Of a DNA stretch of 64,000 bases, positions 1 through 10,800 are shown in pieces (position 1 is the first letter of the stretch; every line of letters begins with the position of its first letter). Position numbers and translations under genes: made by a program. The stretch is from JANTGF01 sp963750735 (lineage in GTDB: Bacteria > Bacteroidota > Bacteroidia > Bacteroidales > VadinHA17), in assembly GCA_963750735.1 (NCBI GenBank), contig CAVVRY010000007.1, forward strand, positions 372,001-436,000. Direction: 5' to 3'. The notes under the pieces are model-generated. The model saw only the letters and a list, made by a program, of their open reading frames with translations. It was not told where the DNA came from and made no database searches.

Positions 1-2
1 AG

Positions 3-71
3 AATACATTATCAAGGATAGAGAATGCTATAAATCAGGCATTTGTACAATCTCCATATCTTTCTGAATAA
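3..71 (+). CDS. Possible 3' end of an upstream gene (partial)
   Basis: One frame is open from the window edge for 22 codons and ends in TAA at 69-71, with a C-terminus ending in SPYLSE. It is on the same strand as the next gene. It is too short to assign a family and may be chance, since an open frame of this length is not rare in AT-rich DNA. Confidence 0.2.
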   Translation, partial: NTLSRIENAINQAFVQSPYLSE

Positions 72-106
72 TCCAAAGAATTGAAAAAAACTATAAAATA
101 AGAATT

Positions 107-700
107 ATGAAAAAAATTAAGTACTATATAGTTATTGCAGCACTGGCAATATCCTTTAATAGTTTTGGACAGGAATGGTATACAAATCTTTCCTATGATA
201 TATCAGTTCCGTTGGGAAACACACGTGATTTCATTCAGAAAACCAGTTTTCGTGGGTTTAGCTTCAGCGCAGGAAGGTTTGTAACCGATAATCTGGATAT
301 CAATCTTAGGTTTTCATGGCATACTTTTTACGAAGAGAGGGCTACAGATTCATATACTGAAGATACCCGTACCATTACAGGAAAACAATTCCGGTACATA
401 AATTCATTTCCTATAACTGCAGGTGCTCGTTATCACTTTAATTCCGGTAGGGAGATTTCTCCGTATGTAGGTGTTGGTATTGGTGCGTATAGTCAAAATG
501 TGAGAACGGATATGGGTGTTTATTACGCAGAAACTAAGAAATGGCACTTTGGATTTTATCCTGAGGTTGGCTTATTCTGGAACTTCTCCTACGGGACCGG
601 TGTGTACGTAAATGCAAGGTATGATAACTCACTTACTGCAGGAGATGTAGAAGGCCAATCCTACCTTACTTTTAGTGTTGGATTTAAGTTTGGCAATTAA
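107..700 (+). CDS. Outer-membrane beta-barrel protein, secreted
   Basis: 197 residues. The N-terminus is a Sec signal peptide (MKK, hydrophobic core, cleavage near FGQ). The mature part has alternating aromatic and glycine-rich strands (YVGVGIGAYSQ, GFYPEVGLFWNFSYG) and ends in a strand finishing with phenylalanine-glycine-asparagine (VGFKFGN), as in small 8-stranded barrels of the OmpA/OprF-like porin superfamily common in Bacteroidota. No enzymatic motif is visible. A hairpin follows at 726-758, then a similar barrel gene, so the two may be functionally related. Its ligand or role is not inferable. Confidence 0.7.
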   Translation: MKKIKYYIVIAALAISFNSFGQEWYTNLSYDISVPLGNTRDFIQKTSFRGFSFSAGRFVTDNLDINLRFSWHTFYEERATDSYTEDTRTITGKQFRYINSFPITAGARYHFNSGREISPYVGVGIGAYSQNVRTDMGVYYAETKKWHFGFYPEVGLFWNFSYGTGVYVNARYDNSLTAGDVEGQSYLTFSVGFKFGN

Positions 701-722
701 TATAATCGATAAATATTTAAAA

Positions 723-762
723 AATACACCTGGTTCTAATAAAGGTAATTCCAGGTGTTTTA
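723..762 (+). terminator. Probable hairpin terminator after the first barrel gene
   Basis: ACACCTGG at 726-733 pairs with CCAGGTGT at 751-758 (perfect 8-bp stem, 17-nt loop), and flanking A and T runs can extend the stem. The T tract after the stem is short (TTT), so it may be weak or partly read through. It sits 25 bases after the stop of the gene ending at 700. Confidence 0.5.
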
Positions 763-784
763 ATATAACCATAACCGAAACATC

Positions 785-1387
785 ATGAAAAAAGCATTAT
801 TATTGATATCAATATCATTGCTACTCATCACTCCTCAAAAAACTTTCTCGCAAGTAGGACTAGAAATTACCGGATATACAGGTTGGATGTTGGGTGGAAA
901 AGTGAATTTTTATGATGGATCAATAAAAATTGAAGATGGTCAGAACTGGGGAATAATTTTAGGATATAAAGTGGCTCCTGAGTTAATGATTGAGGTAATG
1001 TACAACCGATTGGTTTCCGACCTGACTCTAAGGGAATATGCCAGTGACCCTTATGTATATACAAAAATAGCAACCAATTATATCCAGGTTGGAGGTACAA
1101 GAGAGTTTATGGATGATGTATTCAGACCATTCCTGGGAGCATCTATGGGAGCAACAATTTTTTCAGACCAGGAAGGAAATGATGGCGACCGTTGGAGGTT
1201 CTCATTTGGTCTGGGTGGAGGTATCAAGATATTCCCAATTGAGCACCTTGGATTTAGACTCCAGGCAAGAATGCTTGTTCCACTTTATTTTAATGGCATT
1301 TGGGTTGGCACAGGAGGCAGTGGTGTAGCTACAAGTTCTACTATTGTACAGGGTGATTTTACAGGTGGAATAATTGTCGCCTTTTAA
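785..1387 (+). CDS. Outer-membrane beta-barrel protein
   Basis: 200 residues with a Sec signal peptide (cleavage near TFSQVG). The mature chain consists of amphipathic beta strands with glycine/aromatic alternation (GIILGYKVAPELMIEVMYN, FSFGLGGGIKIF) and a C-terminal strand ending in phenylalanine (GGIIVAF), the usual outer-membrane barrel end. Length and pattern fit the OmpA-like/outer membrane protein beta-barrel family. A strong terminator follows immediately, so this is the last gene of its transcript. Function beyond outer-membrane localisation is unknown. Confidence 0.7.
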   Translation: MKKALLLISISLLLITPQKTFSQVGLEITGYTGWMLGGKVNFYDGSIKIEDGQNWGIILGYKVAPELMIEVMYNRLVSDLTLREYASDPYVYTKIATNYIQVGGTREFMDDVFRPFLGASMGATIFSDQEGNDGDRWRFSFGLGGGIKIFPIEHLGFRLQARMLVPLYFNGIWVGTGGSGVATSSTIVQGDFTGGIIVAF

Positions 1388-1413
1388 AAATACTACAACT
1401 TAAACTATAATTA

Positions 1414-1448
1414 AGAACTACCTGAAATTAAGGTGGTTCTTTTTTTTT
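1414..1448 (+). terminator. Intrinsic terminator
   Basis: AGAACTACCT (1414-1423) pairs with AGGTGGTTCT (1431-1440) with a single G-T wobble around a 7-nt loop, followed by eight Ts (1441-1448). This is a textbook rho-independent terminator for the barrel gene ending at 1387. Confidence 0.85.
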
Positions 1449-1556
1449 ACTGAAAACTCAATTGTATTTCATATAGATATTAAATCCGATTATTGAGTAT
1501 CAAGGTTAATTAATCAACAAATTTTTATAACTTTAAGTTTAAACTTTGATAATCTC

Positions 1557-2474
1557 ATGAAGTATAATCTGCTGCTTCTCATATTCATCCTTCTCTCTGG
1601 TTTTGCAAAGGCACAGGTCACAATTTTCCCGGAAGTGGATAGACAAAGTGAGGAATTTCTCTATGTAAAAAAAGTAGAACTTACTGATCAATATACCATT
1701 ATCGACTTTTATTTTCGGCCACCAGGAGAAGCCTGGATTTGCGCTGAAAATTCATTTCACATATCCCCATATGGATCGAATGATTTGATGTATATGGTAA
1801 TGGCGAAAAATATAACCACCTGCCCAAAGATGGAGAAAATTGGGTCCTTAACAAATGACCTGGAGTTTCAACTCTGGTTTCCTCCCTTAAGGGAAAAAGT
1901 ATACAAAATCAATATAATTGAAAAAGCAAAAAGAGGGCTAAACTTTTATGGTGTTGATATTATAAATGGTCAGGAAAGGCCGGTACCTGATTCCTCATCA
2001 ATAAGAACTTATGAAGGATTTGAAAAGTATTTCAATGAACATGCTGATAGTCTTGACCCTATTGAAGGCATATGGCATGTAGTAATTAAACTGGATATGT
2101 ATGAGGACATGAAATTAATTGATAGAAATTATGAATTGAAAGAAGATTCTATTGCTATTGTGAAAGACGGTGACAAATTTGTGTCTTTTGATATGGAGGG
2201 CAATAATCTTGAAGCAGAGTATAAATGGATTACAGGAGGTAGAGGATATTATTACCAGGAATACTATCGGGAGCTGCATGAAATCGTTTCTACCTACATT
2301 AAAGTTAGCTCCACAATACAATACGAAATAAATTACGAGGTCCCTGAAAGAATGACCAGAGCCATCCTCATGAGTGATTATTTTCCTCAATATCGACTTT
2401 TAAAAAACTATTCCTTCAGGAAACTGCACCCTGAAACAGAAGAAATACCCATTGAAATTTCTACTGATAAATAA
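1557..2474 (+). CDS. Secreted protein of unknown function
   Basis: 305 residues. A clear signal peptide (MKYN, leucine-rich core, cleavage near AKAQ) marks export. The mature protein is soluble-looking, with many aromatic and acidic residues and an N-terminal beta-rich part (TIIDFYFRPPGEAWIC), then WHVVIKLDMYED and EEDSIAIV-like strands reminiscent of a lipocalin-like or immunoglobulin-like fold. I do not recognise a family. The gene lies 11 bases upstream of trmD and on the same strand, so cotranscription is possible. No catalytic motif is visible. Confidence 0.6.
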   Translation: MKYNLLLLIFILLSGFAKAQVTIFPEVDRQSEEFLYVKKVELTDQYTIIDFYFRPPGEAWICAENSFHISPYGSNDLMYMVMAKNITTCPKMEKIGSLTNDLEFQLWFPPLREKVYKINIIEKAKRGLNFYGVDIINGQERPVPDSSSIRTYEGFEKYFNEHADSLDPIEGIWHVVIKLDMYEDMKLIDRNYELKEDSIAIVKDGDKFVSFDMEGNNLEAEYKWITGGRGYYYQEYYRELHEIVSTYIKVSSTIQYEINYEVPERMTRAILMSDYFPQYRLLKNYSFRKLHPETEEIPIEISTDK

Positions 2475-2485
2475 AAATTTTCATA

Positions 2486-3173
2486 ATGCGCATTGATATT
2501 ATCACTGTTCTGCCAGAACTTATTCAAAGTCCATTTAATCATTCTATAATAAAACGAGGAGTTAGAGAAGGGCCTGGTCGAAATCCATACACACAACTTA
2601 CGTGATTATGCTACAGACAAATACAAAAGCGTTGATGATTATTCTTTTGGTGGTGGTGCAGGCATGGTTATGAAGATAGAACCTGTATATCGGGCTATAG
2701 AGATGTTAAAGGAACAGAGGCAATATGATGAGATTATTTACACTTCACCAGACGGTATCTCATTTGACCAAAAAATTGCCAATGAGCTCTCGACATATGA
2801 AAACCTGATAATCTTATGCGGACATTATAAGGGCATTGACCAAAGGATAAGGGATCACCTGATAACAATGGAAATCTCAATTGGTGATTATGTGCTCTCC
2901 GGTGGAGAACTCGCAGCTGCTATAATAACGGATGCTGTTGTTCGACTTATTCCGGGTGTTATTTCTGATGAAACGTCAGCACTTACGGACTCTTTTCAGG
3001 ATGGACTACTGGCACCACCTATATATACACGACCTGAAGAGTTTAAGGGCTGGAAAGTCCCAAAGGTACTCTTATCCGGGAATTTTAAGGAAATTGAGAA
3101 CTGGAGATTTGAGAAATCCAAAGAAAGGACACGTGATCTCAGACCAGGACTTCTCGATGATTCAGTAGAGTGA
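2486..3173 (+). CDS. trmD: tRNA (guanine-N1)-methyltransferase TrmD, single-base frameshift
   Basis: TrmD makes m1G37 in tRNA, which prevents +1 frameshifting during translation. The reading starts at ATG 2486 (MRIDIITVLPELIQSPFNH), typical of TrmD, then loses frame at the GGG of 2570-2572 and stops at a TGA about a dozen codons later. In the next frame the protein continues as GLVEIHTHNLRDYATDKYK and runs through SFGGGAGMVM, the SPOUT-knot stretch GDYVLSGGELA, and a normal C-terminus. The total of 688 bases equals 229 codons plus one base, so removing one G restores a standard-length (228 residue) enzyme. Because trmD is essential or nearly so in most bacteria, a sequence error is more likely than true loss. 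Confidence 0.9.
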
Positions 3174-3228
3174 ATTCCGTCTGCTCTTTTAACCTTAATT
3201 TTCATTATTCCGCTTCATTTAACACCTT

Positions 3229-3255
3229 AAGATGGTTTATTTTCGTAACCATCTT
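3229..3255. other. Perfect 9-bp inverted repeat, hairpin without T tract
   Basis: AAGATGGTT (3229-3237) and AACCATCTT (3247-3255) form a 9-bp stem with a 9-nt loop, 55 bases after trmD. No T run follows on either strand, so it is not a classic intrinsic terminator; it could stabilise the mRNA end or be a protein site. Confidence 0.35.
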
Positions 3256-3341
3256 GTGAGCCCGCACGTATACCTCTATATATCAGATAAATAAAAAAAT
3301 TCTGATTGACACGGTTATTACAAACTAAATATTAAGGAAAG

Positions 3342-3926
3342 ATGAAAAAAACAATATTCCTTATTTGCATTATAATTACCTCGATGAGCCTTATCCAGGC
3401 TCAGTCAAAAAAACATGAAATTGTTGCAGGCTATGGTACAATAGTTCACTACGATGTAAAAGAGGTTACCGTAAATCTTGCAGTCACTATAGTATCAGTT
3501 GGCTATGTGAACACTGTATACAAGAATGGTAGCGGTACATTTTTTGTAGGCTATAGATTCACTCCTGATCCGAAAGTAACTGTTGGAATTGAAGGTGGGT
3601 ACCATAAAATCGACCAGGAAGCATGGTCACAGGAGGAATTTCTTGGAAAACTTACCCGAGAATATTATATCATGTCTGGTCTGGCAAATTTCAATTATGT
3701 AAGAAAACCATCCTTCCAAATGTATTCAGGCCTGGCATTTGGATATGCTTTTCAAAACATACAATATATTCCAATTGAAGGGGAGGAGGAGGTTGAGAAT
3801 CCTGGAAAAATGGCATTTCATATAAATGCAATCGGGTTCAGATTTGGCAAATCTGTGGGAGGATTTCTAGAGCTAGGATATGGTTATAAGGGAGTTTTTA
3901 ATTTCGGATTCTCTCTCAAGCTGTAG
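3342..3926 (+). CDS. Secreted beta-barrel-like outer-membrane protein
   Basis: 194 residues with a signal peptide (MKKTIFLICIIITS, cleavage near IQAQ). The mature part alternates hydrophobic and polar residues in strand-length runs (GTFFVGYRFTPDPKVTVGIEGGYH, FQMYSGLAFGYAF) and ends GFSLKL, resembling small porin-type barrels. A TTGACA-like hexamer lies at 3306-3311 but no convincing -10 follows. It converges with the addB-like gene, leaving only a 17-base gap and no visible terminator. It is a third barrel-type protein in 4 kb, but sequences differ enough that recent duplication is not evident. Confidence 0.6.
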   Translation: MKKTIFLICIIITSMSLIQAQSKKHEIVAGYGTIVHYDVKEVTVNLAVTIVSVGYVNTVYKNGSGTFFVGYRFTPDPKVTVGIEGGYHKIDQEAWSQEEFLGKLTREYYIMSGLANFNYVRKPSFQMYSGLAFGYAFQNIQYIPIEGEEEVENPGKMAFHINAIGFRFGKSVGGFLELGYGYKGVFNFGFSLKL

Positions 3927-3943
3927 TTAAACGCTGTAAAACC

Positions 3944-6793
3944 TCAAGCATCTCTTTTACAAATATTTATAAAATCGCAATTTTCACAAATTTTATGGTT
4001 CTGGGTCTGTGTAAAGGCTATATTGGGATCATAGATTTCTTCGATCAACTTCTTTAGTTGCATTTCAAATTCATTTTTTACTTCATTGAAATCCAACAAT
4101 TCTTTTTGTGCCAATCTGAAATTGGGACTGAAATTTCTTTCGTTCATCCCCTTAATATCGTAAAGTCCGGGTATTAATGGAGACAAATCCGATTTATCAT
4201 ATAACCAGCAATATAGTAAAGTCTGAAAGGCCTCATTATTTCGTTTATCATCCTCCCTCATAAAAAGACTCTCAATACTTGGGAAGGTCTTTATAACACT
4301 CCCGGTTTTGTAATCAATAATTCTATAGTTCCCATCAACTTCATCGATACGATCAATCTTCCCTCCTATCTTAACCTGCACTGTCTTGTTTGAAATTCCT
4401 ATTCCAATTTCTGATTTAAATTCATCTTCGAGTCCTCTTAATGTAAAAGGTGCAATACTTTCATCAACCCTTAAGAGTTGTTTCACATACCTTAATAATA
4501 TTTCTTTTGCAATCAGATTTCTGCCGTCTAACTCAGCATCAGACTCTGATTTAAGCCATTCATTCTTGATGGAAGCTTCAATGATTGATTTTATTTCACC
4601 CTCACCTTTACTAAGTTTTTTTATTTCTTCTAGTGAAAGAGTTCTATTTTTGAACTCTTCATAAAGGATTTTCATGGTCATATGCAGCAGGTTACCAAAA
4701 ACCAGGTGATCTACCTCTTCTGTAACCTTGTCCGGAACTTTAATACCACCTATATACCTGAAATAAAATCGCAACGTACAATTCAAATAGGTATTTAACC
4801 CTGATGGTGACAGATAGGACCTGTCCGGAGAATAATATTTTTTTAGAATATCTAATTCAATATTCGATTTTTTAACAGCAATTTCACCTCTGTTTTGTTG
4901 ATTAACGATAACTGATAGATTTTTTTCCTTTACACGGAAATAGTTGAGATATTTCATCTGAAATAAAAATCGACTCATCTCCCCTGTTCGGATACCTTCT
5001 GTTTTTGTATTGTAGATTAATACAATATTCTTTGCTCGCTGTATTAACCTGTAAAAATAATAGGCATATATCCTATCCTGATGCTCTACCGTGGGCAATC
5101 CAAATCCTTTCCTTAAACTATAAGGTATCAACGATGCAGCGGCCCCTGCCCGGGGGAATACTCCCTCGTTCATTGATAGAATTATCAGATTCTCAAAATC
5201 CAGGGCTCTTGTCTCCAGGACACCCATTACCTGTAGACCCTTCAATGGCTCTCCAGAAAACGGGATAACCATCCCACGGATAATCTTTTTAAGGATGTTT
5301 AGAAATGTTTCTATCTTAATTGACGGCTCATTTTCATTAAGAATGTCACTGAGCCTGTTAAGTGCAAGGTAAACATTATATAAATACTCTTTTTGCAGGT
5401 CAATTGTCCCTTCCTCTAAGACCTCATCATCAGAATTTAGAAGGTAGATATTATATAATATTTCTTTGAGGTATTCAGATAAATCAACAGGGTCAGAGAT
5501 TGGTTTGAAAATCAACTTTCCCAATTTATCATCAGGAATTGAATTCTGATTTATATAGATCCGGTTCCTTGTTAAAACATCTTCCTTAAGGTCATCAAAA
5601 TCCTTGATTCTTAAGAATGAAATATATTGATGATCCAATACCCTTGTTACATCTTTATAATAAAAGCTCCCACCCTTTTTATTTTTTTGAAGATCAATAA
5701 GGCATTCAACAAGACTAAAAACAGGTGTGTCTTTTACTGGGTATCCCATTGTGATATTAATATCGGTGTACTCCGAAGGAATAGAATGTAGTACCTGGGG
5801 AATGAGATGCTCATCGGCAAGGACAACAGCTGTATTATTTTTTTCAAATTCCTTTTTTCTGAACAGGTCTAATAATACCTTGCTCATGATTTTAACCTGG
5901 CCGGGATCGTTGGGAGAGGCAATATATTCAATCTCTTTCTCAGATGAAAACATAAAATCATTTGAACTCTCAATATTCAGTTCTTTGAACTTTTGCAGAT
6001 TTTCCCGAATAAAAAAGCCCGCCTCATGCTGTTTGTCATCAACATAGGATTTGTCATAATCCCAAACAAATTTTGCTATGCCCAGTTTCTGTAAATGAGC
6101 CAGAATTTCCTTTTCGCTTTGGGTAAGCGCATTGAATCCAATGAAATAAATTTTGCGGTATGGTATATCAATGTGATGGTTATTCTGTATCATTTCCACC
6201 ACTTTTCTATAGATCATTCCCTCATAAACCAATCCTGATTTTTGAAGCTCATTTCGCAGGTCATTATATAAATCTAACAACTGATCCCAAACACCTGTAA
6301 ATCTCTCTTTTTCTGTAGATTGATCCTGAACCTGGAAATGTGACCAGAACGATTTGATTGCTTCAACCTGTTCTTCACTCAGGTAATCATAGTGATCATC
6401 AAGAAATTTAACATTGCTCAAATTTTGAAAGAGATCTGAAGCATTAATCAAGTTCTTGTCAATATCATTAAAGTCATTCAGTAATACTTCTGCTAAAGAA
6501 TAGAAAGTATCAATACTTTCCGGATTTTCATTCCGACTCTTATATAGCTTATAAACGAGAAAAATCAATTGAAACGAATCTGCCAACCTATATCCCGAGA
6601 TTTTTGTCATCAGGTCAGTAATTGTAAAGAAATCAGGGGACCAACTTGGTTTTTCTATGTGCGATGAAAGATACTTGGTAAAGAAAAGGGCAGCTCTTCG
6701 ACCAGGAAAGACAAATGCACATTCATGCAGTTTATCTTTTTCCCTCTTGTAAATCTCTTCAGCAAGCTTTCCCAGAAATGTTTCCATATTCAA
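3944..6793 (-). CDS. AddB-like PD-(D/E)XK nuclease with iron-sulfur staple
   Basis: 949 residues. It matches the AddB-type subunit of Bacteroidota AddAB, the helicase-nuclease that resects double-strand breaks for RecA. The N-terminus (CAFVFPGRRAALFFTKYL) is the inactivated helicase-like start seen in AddB. A middle helicase-fold region carries ETRALDFENLIILSMNEGVFP. The C-terminal nuclease domain has IDRIDEVDG and the catalytic DYK at 827-829. Four cysteines, C672 plus C936-x2-C939-x5-C945, match the 4Fe-4S staple that pins the AddB nuclease domain. The gene is third in the operon addA-like, radical SAM, addB-like, 15 bases after the radical SAM gene. Family assignment is strong; activity is inferred. 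Confidence 0.85.
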   Translation of the reverse strand: MNMETFLGKLAEEIYKREKDKLHECAFVFPGRRAALFFTKYLSSHIEKPSWSPDFFTITDLMTKISGYRLADSFQLIFLVYKLYKSRNENPESIDTFYSLAEVLLNDFNDIDKNLINASDLFQNLSNVKFLDDHYDYLSEEQVEAIKSFWSHFQVQDQSTEKERFTGVWDQLLDLYNDLRNELQKSGLVYEGMIYRKVVEMIQNNHHIDIPYRKIYFIGFNALTQSEKEILAHLQKLGIAKFVWDYDKSYVDDKQHEAGFFIRENLQKFKELNIESSNDFMFSSEKEIEYIASPNDPGQVKIMSKVLLDLFRKKEFEKNNTAVVLADEHLIPQVLHSIPSEYTDINITMGYPVKDTPVFSLVECLIDLQKNKKGGSFYYKDVTRVLDHQYISFLRIKDFDDLKEDVLTRNRIYINQNSIPDDKLGKLIFKPISDPVDLSEYLKEILYNIYLLNSDDEVLEEGTIDLQKEYLYNVYLALNRLSDILNENEPSIKIETFLNILKKIIRGMVIPFSGEPLKGLQVMGVLETRALDFENLIILSMNEGVFPRAGAAASLIPYSLRKGFGLPTVEHQDRIYAYYFYRLIQRAKNIVLIYNTKTEGIRTGEMSRFLFQMKYLNYFRVKEKNLSVIVNQQNRGEIAVKKSNIELDILKKYYSPDRSYLSPSGLNTYLNCTLRFYFRYIGGIKVPDKVTEEVDHLVFGNLLHMTMKILYEEFKNRTLSLEEIKKLSKGEGEIKSIIEASIKNEWLKSESDAELDGRNLIAKEILLRYVKQLLRVDESIAPFTLRGLEDEFKSEIGIGISNKTVQVKIGGKIDRIDEVDGNYRIIDYKTGSVIKTFPSIESLFMREDDKRNNEAFQTLLYCWLYDKSDLSPLIPGLYDIKGMNERNFSPNFRLAQKELLDFNEVKNEFEMQLKKLIEEIYDPNIAFTQTQNHKICENCDFINICKRDA

Positions 6794-6808
6794 TTTCTAA
6801 TTTGCACT

Positions 6809-7786
6809 CTACACTTTATATAATCTACCCTGCCAGGTATTTCGTTCTGAAAGTCGTTCTTCAAAAAGGCCAAGTATTTGATCCGTTCTTTTCAATCCCC
6901 AGCGAGGCCCTGAGATATATCGTGGTGGAGCCTCACCTGTTATTCTCTCAACCACAAAATCAGGATTTAGTCGTTCCAGAAAATCGATCATAAATTCCCG
7001 ATATTCTTCCCAGGAAAATAAAGAAAACTCACCTGGATTCAATTCATATTCCCTGGCCATTGTAGTTCCCTTAATTATCTGTAATTGATGAAATTTTACA
7101 TTGTTTAAGGGCAAATTTGAAATTATACTTGCCTCAGCCAACATTTCATCCCTGCTTTCTCCGGGAAGACCAAATATTAAATGGGCACCAGTTCTAATTC
7201 CTTTTTTAGCCGTAGCTTCAATAGCCTCAACACTCTGCTCAAAATTATGCTGTCGGTTTATTCTTTCGAGAGTTTTATTATAACATGATTCAATGCCGTA
7301 TTCAAGAATGAGGTACATTTTCTTTGAAATATGATTGAAGTAATCCAGTTTTTCCTCATCAATGCAGTCAGGCCTTGTTCCAATAACCAATCCAATAATT
7401 CCTGGAACTTTCATTGCTTCTTCATACAGACTCATTAAATGCTCCAAGGGAGCATAAGTATTCGAATATGCCTGAAAATAAGCTAAGTACTTATTTGCCC
7501 TTCTGTACCTTTTCTTGTGAAACTCTATTCCTTCAAGTATTTGTTGATTAACTGGTTTCTCAGGGAGGCAATAGGATGGATTAAAGGCCTTATTGTTGCA
7601 ATAGGTACATCCACCAACACTCAATTTTCCATCTCTATTCGGGCAGGTAAAGCCAGCGTCAATGGAAACTTTCTGAACTCTTTCCCCAAATGTATCTTTA
7701 AAATAATTAGAGTATGCATTAAACCTACGATCATGCCCCCAATGATATTTTATCGTTTTCTCCATTTTATACTCTGATCCAATCAT
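6809..7786 (-). CDS. TIGR01212-family radical SAM protein (YhcC-like)
   Basis: 325 residues. The radical SAM signature is near the N-terminus with an extended spacing (CPNRDGKLSVGGCTYC, i.e. C-x9-C-x2-C), diagnostic of the TIGR01212/YhcC subgroup, followed by GTRPDC, LEYGIES and HLIFGLPGE segments of the radical SAM core. The family's substrate is not established. It lies between the addA-like and addB-like genes with gaps of 32 and 15 bases, so it is almost certainly cotranscribed with the recombination genes. The start could be M1 or M8 (MEKTIKYHWG), the latter being closer to homologues as I recall them. Confidence 0.85.
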   Translation of the reverse strand: MIGSEYKMEKTIKYHWGHDRRFNAYSNYFKDTFGERVQKVSIDAGFTCPNRDGKLSVGGCTYCNNKAFNPSYCLPEKPVNQQILEGIEFHKKRYRRANKYLAYFQAYSNTYAPLEHLMSLYEEAMKVPGIIGLVIGTRPDCIDEEKLDYFNHISKKMYLILEYGIESCYNKTLERINRQHNFEQSVEAIEATAKKGIRTGAHLIFGLPGESRDEMLAEASIISNLPLNNVKFHQLQIIKGTTMAREYELNPGEFSLFSWEEYREFMIDFLERLNPDFVVERITGEAPPRYISGPRWGLKRTDQILGLFEERLSERNTWQGRLYKV

Positions 7787-7818
7787 TTTTTAAAACCTGA
7801 AGTATTTGAGCCAAAAGG

Positions 7819-10800
7819 CTATTCATCAAGTTTAATTTCATCAATAAATTGAAGTTCAACATACCATAAAAACCCCCTAACACTGCTGTAATCCATTTGT
7901 TTCAGGTTCCGCATATATCCTTTCATCTGATTTTTATGACCTGCCGATTTAATTTCACCAAACTTATAATCAACCACCTGAACCTCATCTTCTTTTATCA
8001 TTACCCTGTCAGGTCTAATAGTTTTACCTGATTTTAATAAAATCCCGGCTTCAGGTTTTACTTCCCAATTTCCACTAAACCATTCTGATACTTCAGGATT
8101 TGAAATGATGGTCACTACCTGTTTAAAGTAATTTTCTACCTCATTGGAATTAATTTTCCCCTGGCTGTTTAAAAACTTTATTGCATCCTTAATATCGTTT
8201 GGTGTCATGATATGTTCAAACAACTCATGCAAAATTGTACCTTTTCGAATTTTCTCAGCCCGATCTTCAGAGAAGAATTCAAGTCCCTGATATTTAAGAC
8301 GCATTCGGGAAAATCCTGACCATCCATAATACTCATCCAATCGGAGGCTTTCTTTGGCTTTGGTCTCAACTTCATTACATACTTCCGAAACTATGCCAAA
8401 TTCCCATTTTTCTTTCCCAGAAACCCAATACTTTGGAAGCTCATCCAGCATATGAGCATCATCTTTCTTACCTTCTTCAACATGGAGATCTAATGCTTGT
8501 GACAACAGTCCTGCAACCGTAGAAATAGCTTTATCACTTTTTGGACCATATACATAAAGGGAATCTTCCGCTCTTGTAAAAGCCACATAAAGTAAATTTA
8601 TATTGTCGATTATTGAGTTAAGAAATTCATGGTAATACTCTTTATTGAAATAACTCTCTTTTAGTTTCGAACCATATCTCACGGGAACAAGTGGCAATTC
8701 ATTAAATGGTGCTGGAATTGAATCTGTTTCACACCACAAAATAGGCTGATTTTGTGCTGAATGATCAAATGACCAATTCGCATAAGGAATAAAAACATAC
8801 TTAAACTGTAATCCTTTTGATTTAAATATTGTTAGAACCTGTAAAGCATCACTACCATCTGGCACTGTCAATGATTTATTTATACCTTCTTCATCCCACC
8901 AACTTAGAAAGCTTAAAATATCACTTGGGTTTTCCCTTGTATAATCTACTACCTCTCCTATAAAAGCCTGAAGATAAGGAACATCTTCAGCACTCTTTCC
9001 AAGAGAAAATAATCGAATAGCTCCCTCAAGTATCTCAGCAAGTGATAACTTCTTTAAAAATGAGAGTTCTCTTTTTTCTTGTTCTGTGAATATCGCTGAC
9101 ACAATATCTGATCTGAGTATATCTGTCAGAATAGTATTCTTCTCAGAAGTGTTAAATTGTTTTTTACAGCCTGAATACTCAAAATAGAGTTCAGCCAGAT
9201 TTAATTTATCCTCAGGATTATCAATATAACGAAGCAGACAAATTAGAAATCTTACGGAAGATGAGTTTTTCAGGTATAAAGATTCATTGGACATAATCGA
9301 AAAGGCCAACTTACCTTCAGGATCATTTTTTTCCCTGTACTCCATTAAAGCATCCACAGCTCTCTTACCCTCCTTATGCGTCCTTACCAAAATTGAAATG
9401 CTTCCAGGTTTAACACCTGTTCTTAAAAGATTAAAAATTTCAGCTGAAAATTCCTGGTCTACTTTTTCCTTCCATTTATCATCCTTTCCATCATCAAAAA
9501 AATTAATCCTCACCTCTCCTCCCTCCTTGCAGGAAGGTCTTGAATCTTTTTGAATGACATTTCCATATACCTGATTAATCTTATCCATCATTTCCGATGA
9601 GAGGTTTTCATCGAATAATGTTGAATCAAATTTTGCATTGAACTCTCTCTGTAGAAGTGATGGTGCAATAGAAAAAAAAGTGTTGTTAAACTTCACAATA
9701 TTCTCTTTACTTCGATAATTTGCATCCAGATTTTTATCAATAATATTAAATGATTTAAAATCAGAGTATAAAACCTTATTCAGGATTTTCCAATCGCTGT
9801 TTCTCCAACGATATATAGATTGCTTGATATCACCAACTACTAGATTTTCATAACCTGTTGACAGGCTATTATCAATAAGAGGTTTGAAATTCTTCCATTG
9901 AATAAATGAGGTGTCCTGAAATTCATCTAAGAAATAATGGGTAAAAAGAGAACCTGTCTTTTCATATATAAATGGGGCATCGTTACTATCGATAATTCGG
10001 TATAAGAAACTCGCCATATCTGATATTAGGAACTCATTATGTTCTTGTGAATACTCCTGAATGTGCCTTTGCAAATCAGTCAAAATTCCCAGTGTATAAA
10101 ACTGACTAATTAGAATTTTTGCTGTGTTATAATTTAGATAGGAGGATTCATACATTTCAACAGCCTCATTCAACAATGGATGCAGATCATTAACAGCAAT
10201 ATTAAGAAGTTCTGAACGATTTGAGGCAGACTTTGAAACCCACTTTTCAGGCTCTTCAATAACTTTATAAACATAAGAATTTGGTAAATAATTTTTTTTT
10301 GAAGCAATTTTTTCGAAATGGGCTGCAGGACCCGATCCCTTATGAAAAAAATCGAAAGCAGACACTGAGTATTTTTGCATTAAATCCATGCCTGTATTCC
10401 CAATATCTGCCATTGTTTTCTCAAATGATCTGACAATCTTATTTAACTCTGCTAAATATTTCTTTCTTGCTGACCCCTTTCCTAAAACTTCGTATAAAGT
10501 AGAACCATGTACTTTTACCTTTTCAGAAAATAATTCTTTTCCCAGGCTAAATATATCGTTCCTGAAGTTCCAGGATTTCCCTTCGTTCATTTTCGATTCT
10601 GCCAAAAGTATTAGCCATTTTCTCAGCTCCTCATCGGTATTTGATCTAAGCAATAAGCTATCTACTGCCGCATTCAACACTTTCAGATCATTCAATTGCA
10701 AGGCATAGCTATATTGAAGTCCGAGCTCCATTGCGAAGGACCGGATTATTTTTTGAAAAAAACTATCAATAGTTTGAATGGAAAACCTGGAGTAATTGTG

